The notes beneath the pieces were generated by a model, which was not told the origin of the DNA, made no database searches, and saw nothing but the letters and a program-made list of their open reading frames with translations. This document shows positions 33,335 to 42,761 of a DNA stretch of 64,000 bases, piece after piece. The stretch spans positions 1,319,001-1,383,000 of the forward strand of contig NZ_CP026118.1 in assembly GCF_004101865.1 (NCBI RefSeq), given 5' to 3'. How positions within the stretch are numbered: position 1 is the stretch's first letter; every line of letters starts with the position of its first letter. The translations under genes were made by a program, and so were the position numbers. The stretch is from Halobacillus litoralis (lineage in GTDB: Bacteria; Bacillota; Bacilli; Bacillales; Halobacillaceae).

Positions 33335-34027
33335 TCACTGACTTCCTGTGGTATGAACCTCCTCAAACGGCTGGACAATCACAAAACCGTCCCCTTCAAA
33401 CTCCATTTGGATCGATTCACCACTTCCCCGCCCGATAAACGTTTTGAAACTGATATCCGTCTTGAAATCAGGTTCAAGGTGACCGGACCAAGCAACCGTT
33501 GCGTGCGGGTCTGTGATGACAGGTTGGCCAGGTCGTACAAGTAAAGTCAATGGTTCATAATGGGAAGTGATCGCCACACGGCCACTGCCCTTCAAGGTCA
33601 CATTGAATAATCCTCCTGAAACCATCCCGGCAACTTTTTTCATCAATTTGATATCCCATTCAATACTTGGCTCAAAAGCAAGTAAATCATTTCCATTGAC
33701 CGTAATTGCTTCATTGTCTAAATCGAAAATCGTTATTTTCTTTCCTTGATCGGCAAGGTAAAGTCGTCCGCGTCCGGTAGCTTTCATCAACGAACTGCCT
33801 TCCCCTGTCACTGCCTTTTTGAAAAGGCGACCGACTCCATGTTCTAATATCCCTTCACGTTCGAATTTGATCCCCCCATTATAAGAAATCATCGATCCTG
33901 CTTTAGCCCAAACCTGATCAAGTAAATTGACTTCTAAAATCCTTGGAGTTTCTAACTCGAAATAATCATTTTCTGTATCATCCTGTTTTGTCTGCCTTAT
34001 GAACTCATTAATCGAATAATTACTCAT
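33335..34027 (-). CDS. AIM24 family protein
   Basis: A 230-residue AIM24 (DUF124) protein. It contains the region WAKAGSMISYNGGIKFEREGILEHGVGRLFKKAVTGEGSSLMKATGRGRLYLA (about 40-92) and GGLFNVTLKGSGRVAITSHYEPLTL (about 137-161). The fold is a beta-sandwich barrel; the bacterial role is unknown. No signal peptide. Ribosome site AGGAGGAGAAGAG. Monocistronic on the minus strand, ending about 160 bases before the S-box promoter region. Confidence 0.88.
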   Translation of the reverse strand: MSNYSINEFIRQTKQDDTENDYFELETPRILEVNLLDQVWAKAGSMISYNGGIKFEREGILEHGVGRLFKKAVTGEGSSLMKATGRGRLYLADQGKKITIFDLDNEAITVNGNDLLAFEPSIEWDIKLMKKVAGMVSGGLFNVTLKGSGRVAITSHYEPLTLLVRPGQPVITDPHATVAWSGHLEPDFKTDISFKTFIGRGSGESIQMEFEGDGFVIVQPFEEVHTTGSQ

Positions 34028-34165
34028 CTCTTCTCCTCCTTATGTATGCTCCCTTTTATTCTATGATAAAGGGCTTCCCTATACCATGATGAAGTGATTC
34101 CAAGTGAAATTGCGTTTCCCTTATAAGCTTGCAGTTATTACACTGCCACTCTCTTTCAACGGAAT

Positions 34166-34237
34166 TCACTTAATGAGAAACACGACAATCCCGATAAACA
34201 AGAGGAAAATCGAGAGTGAAAACATGATTTTCTTCAT
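34166..34237 (-). CDS. Putative 23-residue single-helix membrane peptide
   Basis: ATG at 34237 opens a 24-codon frame: a short MKKIM basic start, about 16 consecutive hydrophobic residues, and a final Lys. An AAGGTGG ribosome site lies 8 bases before the ATG on the minus strand. This is the pattern of genuine bacterial miniproteins, but length alone gives weak statistics and no family is recognised. It stands alone between the AIM24 and DinB genes. Confidence 0.4.
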   Translation of the reverse strand: MKKIMFSLSIFLLFIGIVVFLIK

Positions 34238-34369
34238 AATTACGCCACCTTTACTTATATACGTACCTAGTAAAGCAAAGTTTCAAAGGATTTGAGGTTT
34301 CTTATAAGAACAATCCGTTTTTATTATGATAGACTCGAGGTAAACCTAATGGTGAAAGGAAGAGTTTTC

Positions 34370-34858
34370 ATGTATGGCTTAGACGAAAAAAGAAATCAAG
34401 TGTTAGACTTTGTAAATGAAGTCCCTGAAGAACAAGCCCATCTTACACCTGGCGAAGATCAGTGGTCCATTTTAGAAGTACTTGAACATCTTTATTTGAT
34501 GGAACAACTTGTCGTTTATCAAATTAACCAAGCCATCAAACAAGGTGACGACCACCAGGCTTCCGAAAAACCTCTCCATCGTACAACGGACCGGGACTAT
34601 AAAGTGGAAGCTCCCGCTTCGGTGCGGCCAAAAGGAGAATTCATGAACCTTGATGATGCCAAGGAAGGGTTGAAAAAGACCCGGGAGTCCACTCTATCCC
34701 TCGTTAATAATATAGAGAAGGAAACCTTGAAAAATCGTGCTTTTCCTCACCCGGCATTCGGTGATCTGAGTTTGGAACAATGGATTGAATTCATTGGATG
34801 GCATGAATTACGCCACTTGGAACAAATGAAAGAAGTGAGAGCGGCACTCAATCATTAA
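34370..34858 (+). CDS. DinB-family protein
   Basis: A 162-residue DinB/DfsA-type four-helix protein. QWSILEVLEHLYLMEQLVVYQINQAI (about 35-60) and IEFIGWHELRHLEQMKEVR (about 139-157) hold the conserved His residues of the metal site. Function unknown. The frame can be read from further upstream, but AAAGGAAGAG lies 6 bases before ATG 34370. It faces the NhaC gene across a strong shared terminator. Confidence 0.82.
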   Translation: MYGLDEKRNQVLDFVNEVPEEQAHLTPGEDQWSILEVLEHLYLMEQLVVYQINQAIKQGDDHQASEKPLHRTTDRDYKVEAPASVRPKGEFMNLDDAKEGLKKTRESTLSLVNNIEKETLKNRAFPHPAFGDLSLEQWIEFIGWHELRHLEQMKEVRAALNH

Positions 34859-34899
34859 AATACGTATGATTACTAGATGAATTTCTTCGCGAGAAAAAC

Positions 34900-34939
34900 A
34901 AAAACCCCTGAGTCATTGCGCAATGACTCAGGGGTTTTT
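34900..34939. terminator. Bidirectional terminator
   Basis: A perfect 19-bp stem (AAAAACCCCTGAGTCATTG) with a 2-nt loop, between the convergent DinB and NhaC genes. Confidence 0.9.
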
Positions 34940-34941
34940 GT

Positions 34942-36432
34942 TTATTCTTGAGCTTTATAATCCTTCGGTTTGATTTCTTCTCCATTCTTGCCAGAATAAC
35001 GAAGCCCCCAGCCTGTCCAGGCAGCGATGAACATGACAATCAATAGTCCCCAGCCCTGAAAAACGAATGGGAAGACTTCTGCAGGACCGACCACAGGAAG
35101 GAAATCATATTGCTCTGCTGCACCTTGAACTGTTGCCCAGGCGAGGAGGACTCCACCACTCCAAGGGAAAATATAACCGAGAGAGGATGTGACAGTATCC
35201 AAGAAGTTCGCCCGGCGGTATGCATGAATATTCAATTCCGTCCCTAACTTCCTTACGAATGGCGCCGCAGCTATTTCTGCCGCCGTATTGATTGTAATAA
35301 ACATATTCAAGAAAGCAACGATTCCGAAAATTGACAACTCAGCCCGACGGACTACATTATTGATAATTCGAAGGAAAAAGTTCTTGATAACGTCCATCGT
35401 TCCAGCCACTTCCAATAAATAAGCCGCCGCTAAGATGAACAAGATCAATATCGCCATATTGAAATATCCACCGATTCCATTAATCAAAGCACCTTCAACA
35501 ACTGCTTCACCAGCGTCGTTTTTATAAATATGAAGCACTTCAGTCAATGGTCTTCCACTCAGGAATATGAATACCACGGATGCTAGTATGCCCCATGAAA
35601 GAGAGGTCAATAAGTGTTGGCCACTCAGTGCTAAATAAAGCACCAAAATGAATGGCACCAACATGAGCAATCCACTTGGTGAAACTTCATTTTGTAATTG
35701 ATTGACGACTTGCTGGCTTCCAGCGTCGCCACCTCCACCTAAAATAACAAATAATATAAGTGCTGGGATAGCTGCTGCTATAGAATATTTGAACCTTGAA
35801 CGAACGACTCCAGGAACATCCGCTTCCTGGGTTGTGGCGGAAACAATGGTCGTGTCCGAGACAGGTGCCAGGTTATCACCGAATACCGCACCACTCAAAA
35901 TAGCTGCTAACAAAATAACAGGGTCTGCACCTAATATGACCCCTGCTGGATACATAAGTACACCGAACGTTGCAACCGTACCGTAACCAGTACCGACGGC
36001 AGTCGCAAATAAACCGGCCAAAAGAAAAGTGATTCCGACGAAAGCTCCGCCTTCAAGGCCAGACTGGAATCCGAACCATATCAGTCCGTCCACTAATCCA
36101 CCTGCAGAAAGCATATTGGCGAACATCCCAGCCCAAAACCAGGCAATAATCGCTACGACCCCGACCGGCTGCGCCATTCCTGAAATCAGACTTTGAGCGT
36201 AATCCGCCCATTTAGATTTACAAAAAAATAGTCCTAGTGCGATACCAATGACCATTCCCAATACAAGTGCTTGTTCAGTCACGAGTTCAGTGATACTTAA
36301 CACAATCGCCCATATAATGAAAAACACTAAAGGGATGGTGGCGGCAAATACGCCTCCCCGAAACTCTAATCGTTGAATGGATTTTTCTCCTAATGCTTCA
36401 TCGATAACTTGATCTTTTTCTTGATCTGCCAC
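34942..36432 (-). CDS. NhaC-family Na+/H+ antiporter (first)
   Basis: A 496-residue polytopic membrane protein with about 11-12 hydrophobic segments. The NhaC-type signatures are AVGTGYGTVATFGVLMYPAG and GAVFGDNLAPVSDTTIVSATTQEAD (about 160-210), the latter with the conserved GDNxxPxSDTT cation-site segment. A second half-repeat with NTAAEIAAAPFVRKLG lies near residue 390. It should exchange Na+ (or a carboxylate/H+) across the membrane, in keeping with a halophilic lifestyle. GTG start with AGGAGGGAG. A second, only distantly similar NhaC-type gene is at 59125. Confidence 0.88.
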   Translation of the reverse strand: MADQEKDQVIDEALGEKSIQRLEFRGGVFAATIPLVFFIIWAIVLSITELVTEQALVLGMVIGIALGLFFCKSKWADYAQSLISGMAQPVGVVAIIAWFWAGMFANMLSAGGLVDGLIWFGFQSGLEGGAFVGITFLLAGLFATAVGTGYGTVATFGVLMYPAGVILGADPVILLAAILSGAVFGDNLAPVSDTTIVSATTQEADVPGVVRSRFKYSIAAAIPALILFVILGGGGDAGSQQVVNQLQNEVSPSGLLMLVPFILVLYLALSGQHLLTSLSWGILASVVFIFLSGRPLTEVLHIYKNDAGEAVVEGALINGIGGYFNMAILILFILAAAYLLEVAGTMDVIKNFFLRIINNVVRRAELSIFGIVAFLNMFITINTAAEIAAAPFVRKLGTELNIHAYRRANFLDTVTSSLGYIFPWSGGVLLAWATVQGAAEQYDFLPVVGPAEVFPFVFQGWGLLIVMFIAAWTGWGLRYSGKNGEEIKPKDYKAQE

Positions 36433-36577
36433 TAGACTCCCTCCTCCATTTTATACATTACTGCACCATTACAGTTTAACACCTCCACCCGTCCTTCATA
36501 AATAGCGAATATTTAACACTTTAAAGTAAATAAGTGGCAATAATAAGGATAGTTTTAATATCTAATTGTTAGTTATT

Positions 36578-36591
36578 ATACATTAGTGTAT
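36578..36591. promoter_or_regulatory. Candidate PadR operator
   Basis: ATACA-TTAG-TGTAT inverted repeat 28 bases upstream of the PadR gene, in an AT-rich region with TATTATA elements that may hold the -10 box. PadR proteins commonly bind ATGT/ACAT-type dyads and repress their own operon. Confidence 0.4.
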
Positions 36592-36619
36592 TATATACAG
36601 TATAAGGAGAGGTGAAATT

Positions 36620-36967
36620 ATGACCAGGCTATCTCAATCATTGATTACAGAAATGAGGAGAGGGTATCTGACTTTAGCCGTTCTCAGTCAGCTCTCTTCT
36701 CCCCAATACGGTTACTCTTTAGTCCAAAGACTAGAATCCTCAGGTATCGTTATTGATCAAAGCACCCTTTATCCGCTTCTCCGTCGTTTAGAAAAACAAA
36801 CACTTGTAACTAGTACATGGAATACGACCGAAAGCCGACCTCGAAAATACTATGTGCTCAGCACTTATGGAGAAAAAGTGTTTAAAGAACTGAAAGAGGA
36901 GTGGAAAAAGACGACTTCTGAACTAAACAACCTACTGCAAGGAGAGGAAGAATATGAATCTCATTGA
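36620..36967 (+). CDS. PadR-family transcriptional regulator
   Basis: A 115-residue PadR protein with a single winged-helix domain: EMRRGYLTLAVLSQLSSPQYGYSLVQRLESSGIVIDQSTLYPLLRRLEKQTLVTS, typical of the small PadR-s2 subfamily. The C-terminal helix is for dimerisation. Its gene overlaps the HAAS membrane protein by 14 bases, a pairing seen throughout Firmicutes in which the regulator controls the adjacent membrane protein. Ribosome site GGAGAGGTG. Confidence 0.92.
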   Translation: MTRLSQSLITEMRRGYLTLAVLSQLSSPQYGYSLVQRLESSGIVIDQSTLYPLLRRLEKQTLVTSTWNTTESRPRKYYVLSTYGEKVFKELKEEWKKTTSELNNLLQGEEEYESH

Positions 36968-37991
36968 TTTGTATATCCATGAAGTGACCCGCCGTCTCCC
37001 TGAAAAAAACAGGGATGACATAGAAATGGAGCTCCGATCGACGATCTTAGATATGTTGCCAGAGGAGAACCATACAGAGGAAGAGATAAAAAAAGTTTTA
37101 GAAACACTCGGTGACCCGGCACTGCTTGCAAGTCGATACAATGATCGCCCTTCCTATTTGATCGGGCCGGGTTTATATAACAAATATTTGTCGATATTAA
37201 AAATGGCAATGCCTATCATTCTCTTCATCATTCTTTTAGTGACGGCAATTGAAGAGATTTTCATTTATTCAGGTGATACTGGATTGTTTTCCATTTTCGC
37301 AGGATTACTCGCTGAATTATCGGGATCTGCCATCAATGCAGGGATCCACGTATTTTTCTGGATTACCATTGTGTTCATTTTGATAGAACGGTTCGCTCCC
37401 CGGAAGGAAGAGCATCAAAATATTTTCAATAGAAAATGGACACCGGAACAGTTGAAAGAACGTCCTATCATCCACGAGAAACGTGAAATAAAAAGATGGG
37501 AGGTTCTTCTAGGATTATTATGGACGGCTATATGGGCATCATTGTATTTTAATACCCCCAAGTTGATTGCCATTTATGAGAATTCGAATAATGGCTTACA
37601 ATTTGCTGCCTCTATTATCAATGAAGACATCTTGCTTGCCTATTGGGGTATTGTCAGCCTGTCCGTTGTACTGGAAATCGGTATAGCTGTTTATAAATGG
37701 CGGGTACGACAATGGACGAAACGCCTTGCATGGATCAATGCATTTACCAATGCAGTCTTTTTTATTTTCGCTTGGATCATAATCACCGATTCCAGACTAT
37801 TCAACAATAGTGCCATCAGGATAATAGGAGATAATTTAGATATGGAAAGCACGGAGGTTCTAATTTGGTTAGGGGTCAGTGTGCTGATTGGTATAGCCAT
37901 CGCCTGCATGATCGATTCCTATGAAGGATTCAAAAAAGCTTATAAAGGGATCAAAAAGAACCAGCAGTCAGAGGGAAAGCTGAATGATTGA
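36954..37991 (+). CDS. HAAS-domain membrane protein (DUF1700-like)
   Basis: A 345-residue protein. The N-terminus (1-65) is a cytoplasmic HAAS signalling domain: IDLYIHEVTRRLPEKNRDDIEMELRSTILDML and a GDPALLASRYNDRP end. Then follow about seven hydrophobic segments (for example 80-103, 115-150, 185-205, 225-250, 260-285, 305-325). HAAS proteins are usually coded with PadR regulators and are thought to sense or signal at the membrane. Overlaps padR by 14 and the GNAT gene by 8 bases, so the three genes form one operon. Confidence 0.88.
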   Translation: MNLIDLYIHEVTRRLPEKNRDDIEMELRSTILDMLPEENHTEEEIKKVLETLGDPALLASRYNDRPSYLIGPGLYNKYLSILKMAMPIILFIILLVTAIEEIFIYSGDTGLFSIFAGLLAELSGSAINAGIHVFFWITIVFILIERFAPRKEEHQNIFNRKWTPEQLKERPIIHEKREIKRWEVLLGLLWTAIWASLYFNTPKLIAIYENSNNGLQFAASIINEDILLAYWGIVSLSVVLEIGIAVYKWRVRQWTKRLAWINAFTNAVFFIFAWIIITDSRLFNNSAIRIIGDNLDMESTEVLIWLGVSVLIGIAIACMIDSYEGFKKAYKGIKKNQQSEGKLND

Positions 37992-38502
37992 ATTAAAACC
38001 ATTCACGGCGGATGATTATGACCAGTTGATTCAATGGGTGGACTCCCCTGCCTTTCTGATGCAATGGGCCGGTCCCACCTTCCATTATCCTTTGAATAAA
38101 GAACAGTTGAAGGATTATTCGCAAACCAGTGATCGCATCTCATTTAAAGTTATTCACAAGAATAGCGGGGAAACCACAGGGCATATTTCAATAGGACGCA
38201 TCGATCCCGAACAAAGGAAAGCTCGCATTGGGAAAATCATGGTTCCTTCTTCGAAACGCGGACGTGGTATCGGCACAGAAATAATGAAGAAGATGTTAGC
38301 ATTCGCGTTCAATGAATTATCCTTGAAAGAAGTTACACTGGGAGTATTCGATTTTAATACAGCAGGCATTTGTTGTTATGAAAAAGTTGGTTTCAAAAAG
38401 AAAAGCCTCCTGAGAAACCATCGAAAAGTCGGAAATGAATATTGGAACCTTCTTGAAATGAGTATGACCAAAATGGAGTGGGAAAAAAAGAAGCAGGGGT
38501 GA
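37984..38502 (+). CDS. GNAT N-acetyltransferase
   Basis: A 172-residue GNAT protein. The acetyl-CoA loop is IGKIMVPSSKRGRGIGTEIMKKMLAFAF (about 77-104), followed by VTLGVFDFNTAGICCYEKVGFKK, the usual C-terminal motif B. Third gene of the padR-HAAS operon, translated from a ribosome site (GAGGGAAAG) inside the preceding gene. Substrate unknown. The stop codon lies inside the terminator stem. Confidence 0.87.
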   Translation: MIELKPFTADDYDQLIQWVDSPAFLMQWAGPTFHYPLNKEQLKDYSQTSDRISFKVIHKNSGETTGHISIGRIDPEQRKARIGKIMVPSSKRGRGIGTEIMKKMLAFAFNELSLKEVTLGVFDFNTAGICCYEKVGFKKKSLLRNHRKVGNEYWNLLEMSMTKMEWEKKKQG

Positions 38503-38530
38503 ACAATTGATGTTCACCCCTGCTTCTTTA
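38491..38530. terminator. Terminator of the padR operon
   Basis: A perfect 15-bp stem (AAGCAGGGGTGAACA with its complement) and a short loop; also suits the convergent SMP-30 gene. Confidence 0.85.
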
Positions 38531-38544
38531 TTACTTACTCTTCC

Positions 38545-39417
38545 TTACCCTTTAAATGGATAAGAGGGCATGCCTTTTGTCTTCGTAGAAACTTTGAAAA
38601 GGCCTCCTGCTTCCGGATATTGTTCCAATTGATCCTCTGTCATGTCTTTTCTTGCGGTAGTGATAAACAATTCATTCCGGTCTTTTCCCCCGAAAACACA
38701 GCAGGTGACGTTAACAGCCGGTACAGAGATGAATTCAAGTTTCTCCCCTGTCTCAGGGTTCCATTTCGAGACTCCCCCACCACCCCAGTGAGCAATCCAC
38801 AGCATGCCTTCTTCATCAACTGTCATACCGTCCGGAAAGCCTTCTTCATCAGAAAAATGGATCACGGGTTTCGGATTCTTAACCTCCCCTGTGTCTAAAT
38901 CAAAGTCGTAGCGGACGACTTGTTCTGTCGGTGTATCAATGTAATACATCGCTTTGAGGTCAGGGGACCATCCAAGTCCATTTGATGTACTTACACCTTC
39001 TATTTTTTTCATAAGTTCAAGATCAGTTCCCAAGCAATAAAGCGAACCCTCGCCTGGCTTTCCGTCCAACTCCATTGTGCCAGCCCAGAATCTTCCGGCA
39101 GGATCGCATTTTCCATCATTAAAACGATTTTCCGGCATATGCTCTTCCGGATCGACAATCGGGTCTAATTCCTCTGATATCCAATTATAAAAATAGATGC
39201 CTTGTTCTAATCCCAGGATAACTCCCTCACTTTCCCGCGGAGCTATGGTCCCAGGCATTTGATTTAATTCAACCGTTTTATTTTCATTTTTTGCAGGGTC
39301 ATACTGATGAATCTTTTTTTGCAGAATATCCACCCAATAGAGGACTTCTTTCTCTGAGTCCCAACTCGGGCCTTCTCCCAGCGACGACTTGGTATTCAAA
39401 ACTAATTCGACAGCCAT
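38545..39417 (-). CDS. SMP-30/gluconolactonase family protein
   Basis: A 290-residue six-bladed propeller of the SMP-30/LRE type. Signatures: LGEGPSWDSEKEVLYWVDI (with the metal-binding Glu near residue 14), ENRFNDGKCDPAGRFWAGTM (about 95-114), GVSTSNGLGWSPDLKAMYYIDT (about 141-162) and DGMTVDEEGMLWIAHWGGG (about 197-215), the last supplying the catalytic Asp. It probably hydrolyses a sugar lactone. Ribosome site GGAGGGT. Monocistronic. Confidence 0.9.
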   Translation of the reverse strand: MAVELVLNTKSSLGEGPSWDSEKEVLYWVDILQKKIHQYDPAKNENKTVELNQMPGTIAPRESEGVILGLEQGIYFYNWISEELDPIVDPEEHMPENRFNDGKCDPAGRFWAGTMELDGKPGEGSLYCLGTDLELMKKIEGVSTSNGLGWSPDLKAMYYIDTPTEQVVRYDFDLDTGEVKNPKPVIHFSDEEGFPDGMTVDEEGMLWIAHWGGGGVSKWNPETGEKLEFISVPAVNVTCCVFGGKDRNELFITTARKDMTEDQLEQYPEAGGLFKVSTKTKGMPSYPFKG

Positions 39418-39723
39418 ATAAACCCTCCTGAATGTGGCTTATGTTTCATGGTAACATTTATTTCCTGTTCAAATGCACAAGCAATCATTTTGTCATTTAA
39501 TCTTAAAAAAATTACAATGAAAGTAATCAAACCTACCTTCTGAAAAAGGTAGCGCTTACAAATATGATTATAAATACATTTACCATTTTTTTCAGAATAA
39601 AACTCATTTTAACCACTGATACTATCACGATTCCAAGCATTTGACTATACAAATTATTCTGATAACATTATGAAACACATAGACAACCAAAAATACTTAA
39701 AGAACTGACAGGAAGGTGAAAGT
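39418..39723. other. Divergent intergenic region between lactonase and ppc genes
   Basis: It contains a tentative ppc promoter, TTGACT (39641-39646), a 16-base spacer and TAACAT (39663-39668). GGTAGCGCTTACAAA near 39547-39561 resembles half of a cre site, with two mismatches in the other half. Nothing else was recognised. Confidence 0.35.
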
Positions 39724-42483
39724 GTGACTACCGTAAAAAATACGAACGATCATACGACTCCACTAAGACGTGATATCCACGCATTAGGAAAAATGCTTGG
39801 TAACATTCTCGTCCATCATGGGGGAGAAGAACTGCTGAATAAAGTAGAAACGATACGTCAATTGACGAAAGACCTGCGTAAAAACCCAGATCCAGCAACT
39901 TATGAACAACTGAAAAAAGAAATGCAAAGCCTCGAACCACCAATGCGCTCCCAAGTCATCCGTGCATTCTCAATTTATTTCCACCTCGTAAACATTGCTG
40001 AGCAAAACCACCGAGTTCGCCGCCGTCGCGAATATCAACTGCGTGAAGATCATGGGGCACAACCATTCTCTCTAGAGAGCGCTGTCCTTAACTTGAAAAA
40101 CAACGAATTTTCTAAAGATGTCATCCAGGATGTTCTGGACAAGCTATCCTTAGAGTTGATTATCACTGCTCACCCTACGGAAGCAACAAAACGGACAGTT
40201 TTAGAAATTCAAAAACGGATTGCCACCATTCTACAGCAGCTGGATCACCCGCAAATGACACTAAGTGAACGTGAAGATTTACAAGACAGTTTACAAAACG
40301 AAGTAACTGCCCTATGGCAAACTGACGAGCTTAGGGAACGCAAACCGACTGTCATGGATGAAGTGCGGAATGGCCTTTATTATTTCGATGAAACACTATT
40401 CGACGTACTTCCAGATATTCACCAGGAGCTTGAAGCCCGTTTGGAAGATCACTTTCCGGATGAAGATTGGTCTGTACCGAACTTCCTTCGCTTCGGATCA
40501 TGGATAGGCGGTGACCGTGATGGAAACCCGAATGTAACACCTGACCTCACGTGGCAGACTCTGCAAAAACAACGCAAGCTCGTCCTGAAGAAATATGACG
40601 CAGTTCTTGTGGAATTGATGAAGCGTTTCAGCCATTCTTCCGCTCAAGTAACGGTCACAGATGAACTGAGGGACGCCATTGAAAACGAAGAACCAATGCT
40701 TCCTAAAGGGAAAAAATGGCGTGTCGAAAGAGAGATTTACCGCCGTAAATTCGCGATTATTTTAGAACGTTTACGTCAGGTCGGTCAATCAGAAATCGGC
40801 TATGAATCTGAAGAACAGTTACTTGATGACTTACGGCAAATTCGTGATAGTGCAAAAACTCACCAGCCTGGAAAGAATGAATTGAAAAAGCTGCGTAAGT
40901 TGATTCGTCAGGTAGAACTATTCGGTTTCCACTTAGCTACTTTGGATATCCGTAACCATAGCGGTGAACACGAATCAGCTGTAACGGAACTATTGCGTAA
41001 GGTAGGGATTCAGAATGATTATGCTTCCCTATCCGAAGAGAAAAAACTAGAGGTTCTTCAAGAGGTATTGAAAGACCCGCGTCCGATTTCCTTATTGAAT
41101 GAAGACTATTCAGAAGCGACCCAAGAAATGTTGAACGTCTTCCAAATGATCCGCAAAGCACACTTGGAATACGGCAAACGCTCAATTGAAGTGTATCTGA
41201 TCAGTATGACTGAGTCTGCAAGTGATCTATTGGAAGTTCTTGTGCTCGCCAAAGAAGCAGGTATTTATCGTCTTCACGCCGATGGTACTGTTGAAAGCAA
41301 CCTTAATATTGCTCCATTATTAGAAACCGTCGATGACTTAGTGGCAGGTCCGGAAATTTTGAAAACATTGTTTGAAATGGATGTTTATCATAAACACTTG
41401 AACAAACGAAGCAATCACCAGGAAATTATGCTGGGGTATTCTGATGGCAGTAAAGACGGTGGTACACTAACCGCTAACTGGAGGTTGTACAAAGCCCAAC
41501 AGGAAATTCACGATATGGCCCGCGAGTACAACGTAGGACTTAAGTTCTTCCACGGACGCGGCGGCTCATTAGGTCGCGGCGGCGGCCCATTAAACCGCAG
41601 CCTGCTTTCCCAGCCGGCTGAAACATTAGGCGATGGAGTGAAGATTACCGAGCAAGGTGAAGTACTATCCTCCCGTTACTTATTGAGGGATATCGCTTAT
41701 CGCAGCCTCGAACAAGGTGCTTCTACTCTTCTTGAAGGCGCAGCGAATGTTTCACAAGAATCAGAGCAGGCTTACCATCGTGAAGAAGCATGGGAACAAG
41801 CGCTTGAAGATATTTCCGAAATTTCCCTGAAAAAATACCAGTCACTTGTGTTCGGGGATAAAGATTTCTTGACTTACTTCAACGAAGCAACCCCATTACA
41901 AGAAATAAGCGAATTGAACATCGGGTCCCGTCCGATGAAACGAAAAGACAGTTCAAAGTTCGAAAATTTAAGAGCGATCCCCTGGGTATTCTCCTGGACC
42001 CAGAACCGTCACCTGATTCCTGCATGGTACGCATCTGGGACAGGCTTGACAGAGTATGCTGATCGCAGTGTGGAGCATCTAGAGAAACTTCAAAAAATGT
42101 ATCAGAATTGGCCGTTCTTCCGCTCCACCATCAACAACTTACAGATGGCTTTGACAAAAGCGGATATTCAAACAGCTAAAGAATACAAGGCTCTCGTTAA
42201 TGACGAAAAGCTTGGCGAACGAATTTTCCAAAACGTCGTCGATGAGTATGACCGCACAAAGGATATTCTCCTCCGGATTACAGGAGATGCGGAACTGCTC
42301 GACCACCAGCCGACAATCAAAGAATCTGTCCGTCTGCGTAACCCTTACGTTGATCCACTCAACTTCTTGCAAGTGGAATTGATAAAAGAATTGCGCAACG
42401 TTGAAGATAAGAATGACAATATCCTGACAGAAGTATTGCTGACGATAAGTGGTATTGCGGCAGGACTGCGGAACACCGGTTGA
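39724..42483 (+). CDS. ppc: Phosphoenolpyruvate carboxylase
   Basis: A 919-residue PEPC of full bacterial length. Active-site motifs are all present: LIITAHPTEATKRTVLE (catalytic His near 154), FGSWIGGDRDGNPNVT, GYSDGSKDGGTLTANW and FFHGRGGSLGRGGGPLNRS, and it ends with the conserved C-terminal type segment TISGIAAGLRNTG. It carboxylates PEP to oxaloacetate, replenishing the citric acid cycle when carbon is drawn to glutamate and proline. GTG start after GGAAGGTG. Monocistronic and ended by an R3-type hairpin. Confidence 0.97.
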   Translation: MTTVKNTNDHTTPLRRDIHALGKMLGNILVHHGGEELLNKVETIRQLTKDLRKNPDPATYEQLKKEMQSLEPPMRSQVIRAFSIYFHLVNIAEQNHRVRRRREYQLREDHGAQPFSLESAVLNLKNNEFSKDVIQDVLDKLSLELIITAHPTEATKRTVLEIQKRIATILQQLDHPQMTLSEREDLQDSLQNEVTALWQTDELRERKPTVMDEVRNGLYYFDETLFDVLPDIHQELEARLEDHFPDEDWSVPNFLRFGSWIGGDRDGNPNVTPDLTWQTLQKQRKLVLKKYDAVLVELMKRFSHSSAQVTVTDELRDAIENEEPMLPKGKKWRVEREIYRRKFAIILERLRQVGQSEIGYESEEQLLDDLRQIRDSAKTHQPGKNELKKLRKLIRQVELFGFHLATLDIRNHSGEHESAVTELLRKVGIQNDYASLSEEKKLEVLQEVLKDPRPISLLNEDYSEATQEMLNVFQMIRKAHLEYGKRSIEVYLISMTESASDLLEVLVLAKEAGIYRLHADGTVESNLNIAPLLETVDDLVAGPEILKTLFEMDVYHKHLNKRSNHQEIMLGYSDGSKDGGTLTANWRLYKAQQEIHDMAREYNVGLKFFHGRGGSLGRGGGPLNRSLLSQPAETLGDGVKITEQGEVLSSRYLLRDIAYRSLEQGASTLLEGAANVSQESEQAYHREEAWEQALEDISEISLKKYQSLVFGDKDFLTYFNEATPLQEISELNIGSRPMKRKDSSKFENLRAIPWVFSWTQNRHLIPAWYASGTGLTEYADRSVEHLEKLQKMYQNWPFFRSTINNLQMALTKADIQTAKEYKALVNDEKLGERIFQNVVDEYDRTKDILLRITGDAELLDHQPTIKESVRLRNPYVDPLNFLQVELIKELRNVEDKNDNILTEVLLTISGIAAGLRNTG

Positions 42484-42510
42484 TTGTTAAAATGATAACT
42501 TATTAATAAG

Positions 42511-42583
42511 AGACTGTAACAAAAGAAATTTCCCTCTAGAAAACCCGAACGAATTTTTTCGTTCGGGTTTTCTTTATGAATGA
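42511..42583. repeat. Partial R3 repeat acting as ppc terminator
   Basis: It matches the left half of the R3 element: a degenerate end, CTAGAAAACCCGAACGA, the complementary CGTTCGGGTTTTC and TTTATGAA. The 13-bp hairpin with following T residues, 60 bases after the ppc stop, should terminate the ppc transcript. The stretch up to 42727 is otherwise empty. Confidence 0.75.
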
Positions 42584-42727
42584 TATATCCGCTAAAGAAT
42601 TTTCAATGATTTGGCAGTTTTGAAGAATCTTTACTGAAATAATGACCAGGAAGGTATTCCCTTACCTGTAAGATGGCAGAGTCAGGGGAAGTATTGATAT
42701 ATTAATATTTCCTGGATTACTGCAAAA

Positions 42728-42757
42728 GAACTCAGCCATGAAAATGGCTGAGTTCAA
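42728..42757 (-). terminator. Terminator of the glutamate dehydrogenase gene
   Basis: GAACTCAGCCAT/ATGGCTGAGTTC, 12-bp stem with GAAA loop and TTTTG on the minus strand, directly after the gene. Confidence 0.85.
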
Positions 42758-42761
42758 GTTA

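Noticed and set aside
33066..33341. Plus-strand frame of 91 codons
   Set aside because: It is antisense to the S-box riboswitch, whose conserved blocks explain the sequence.
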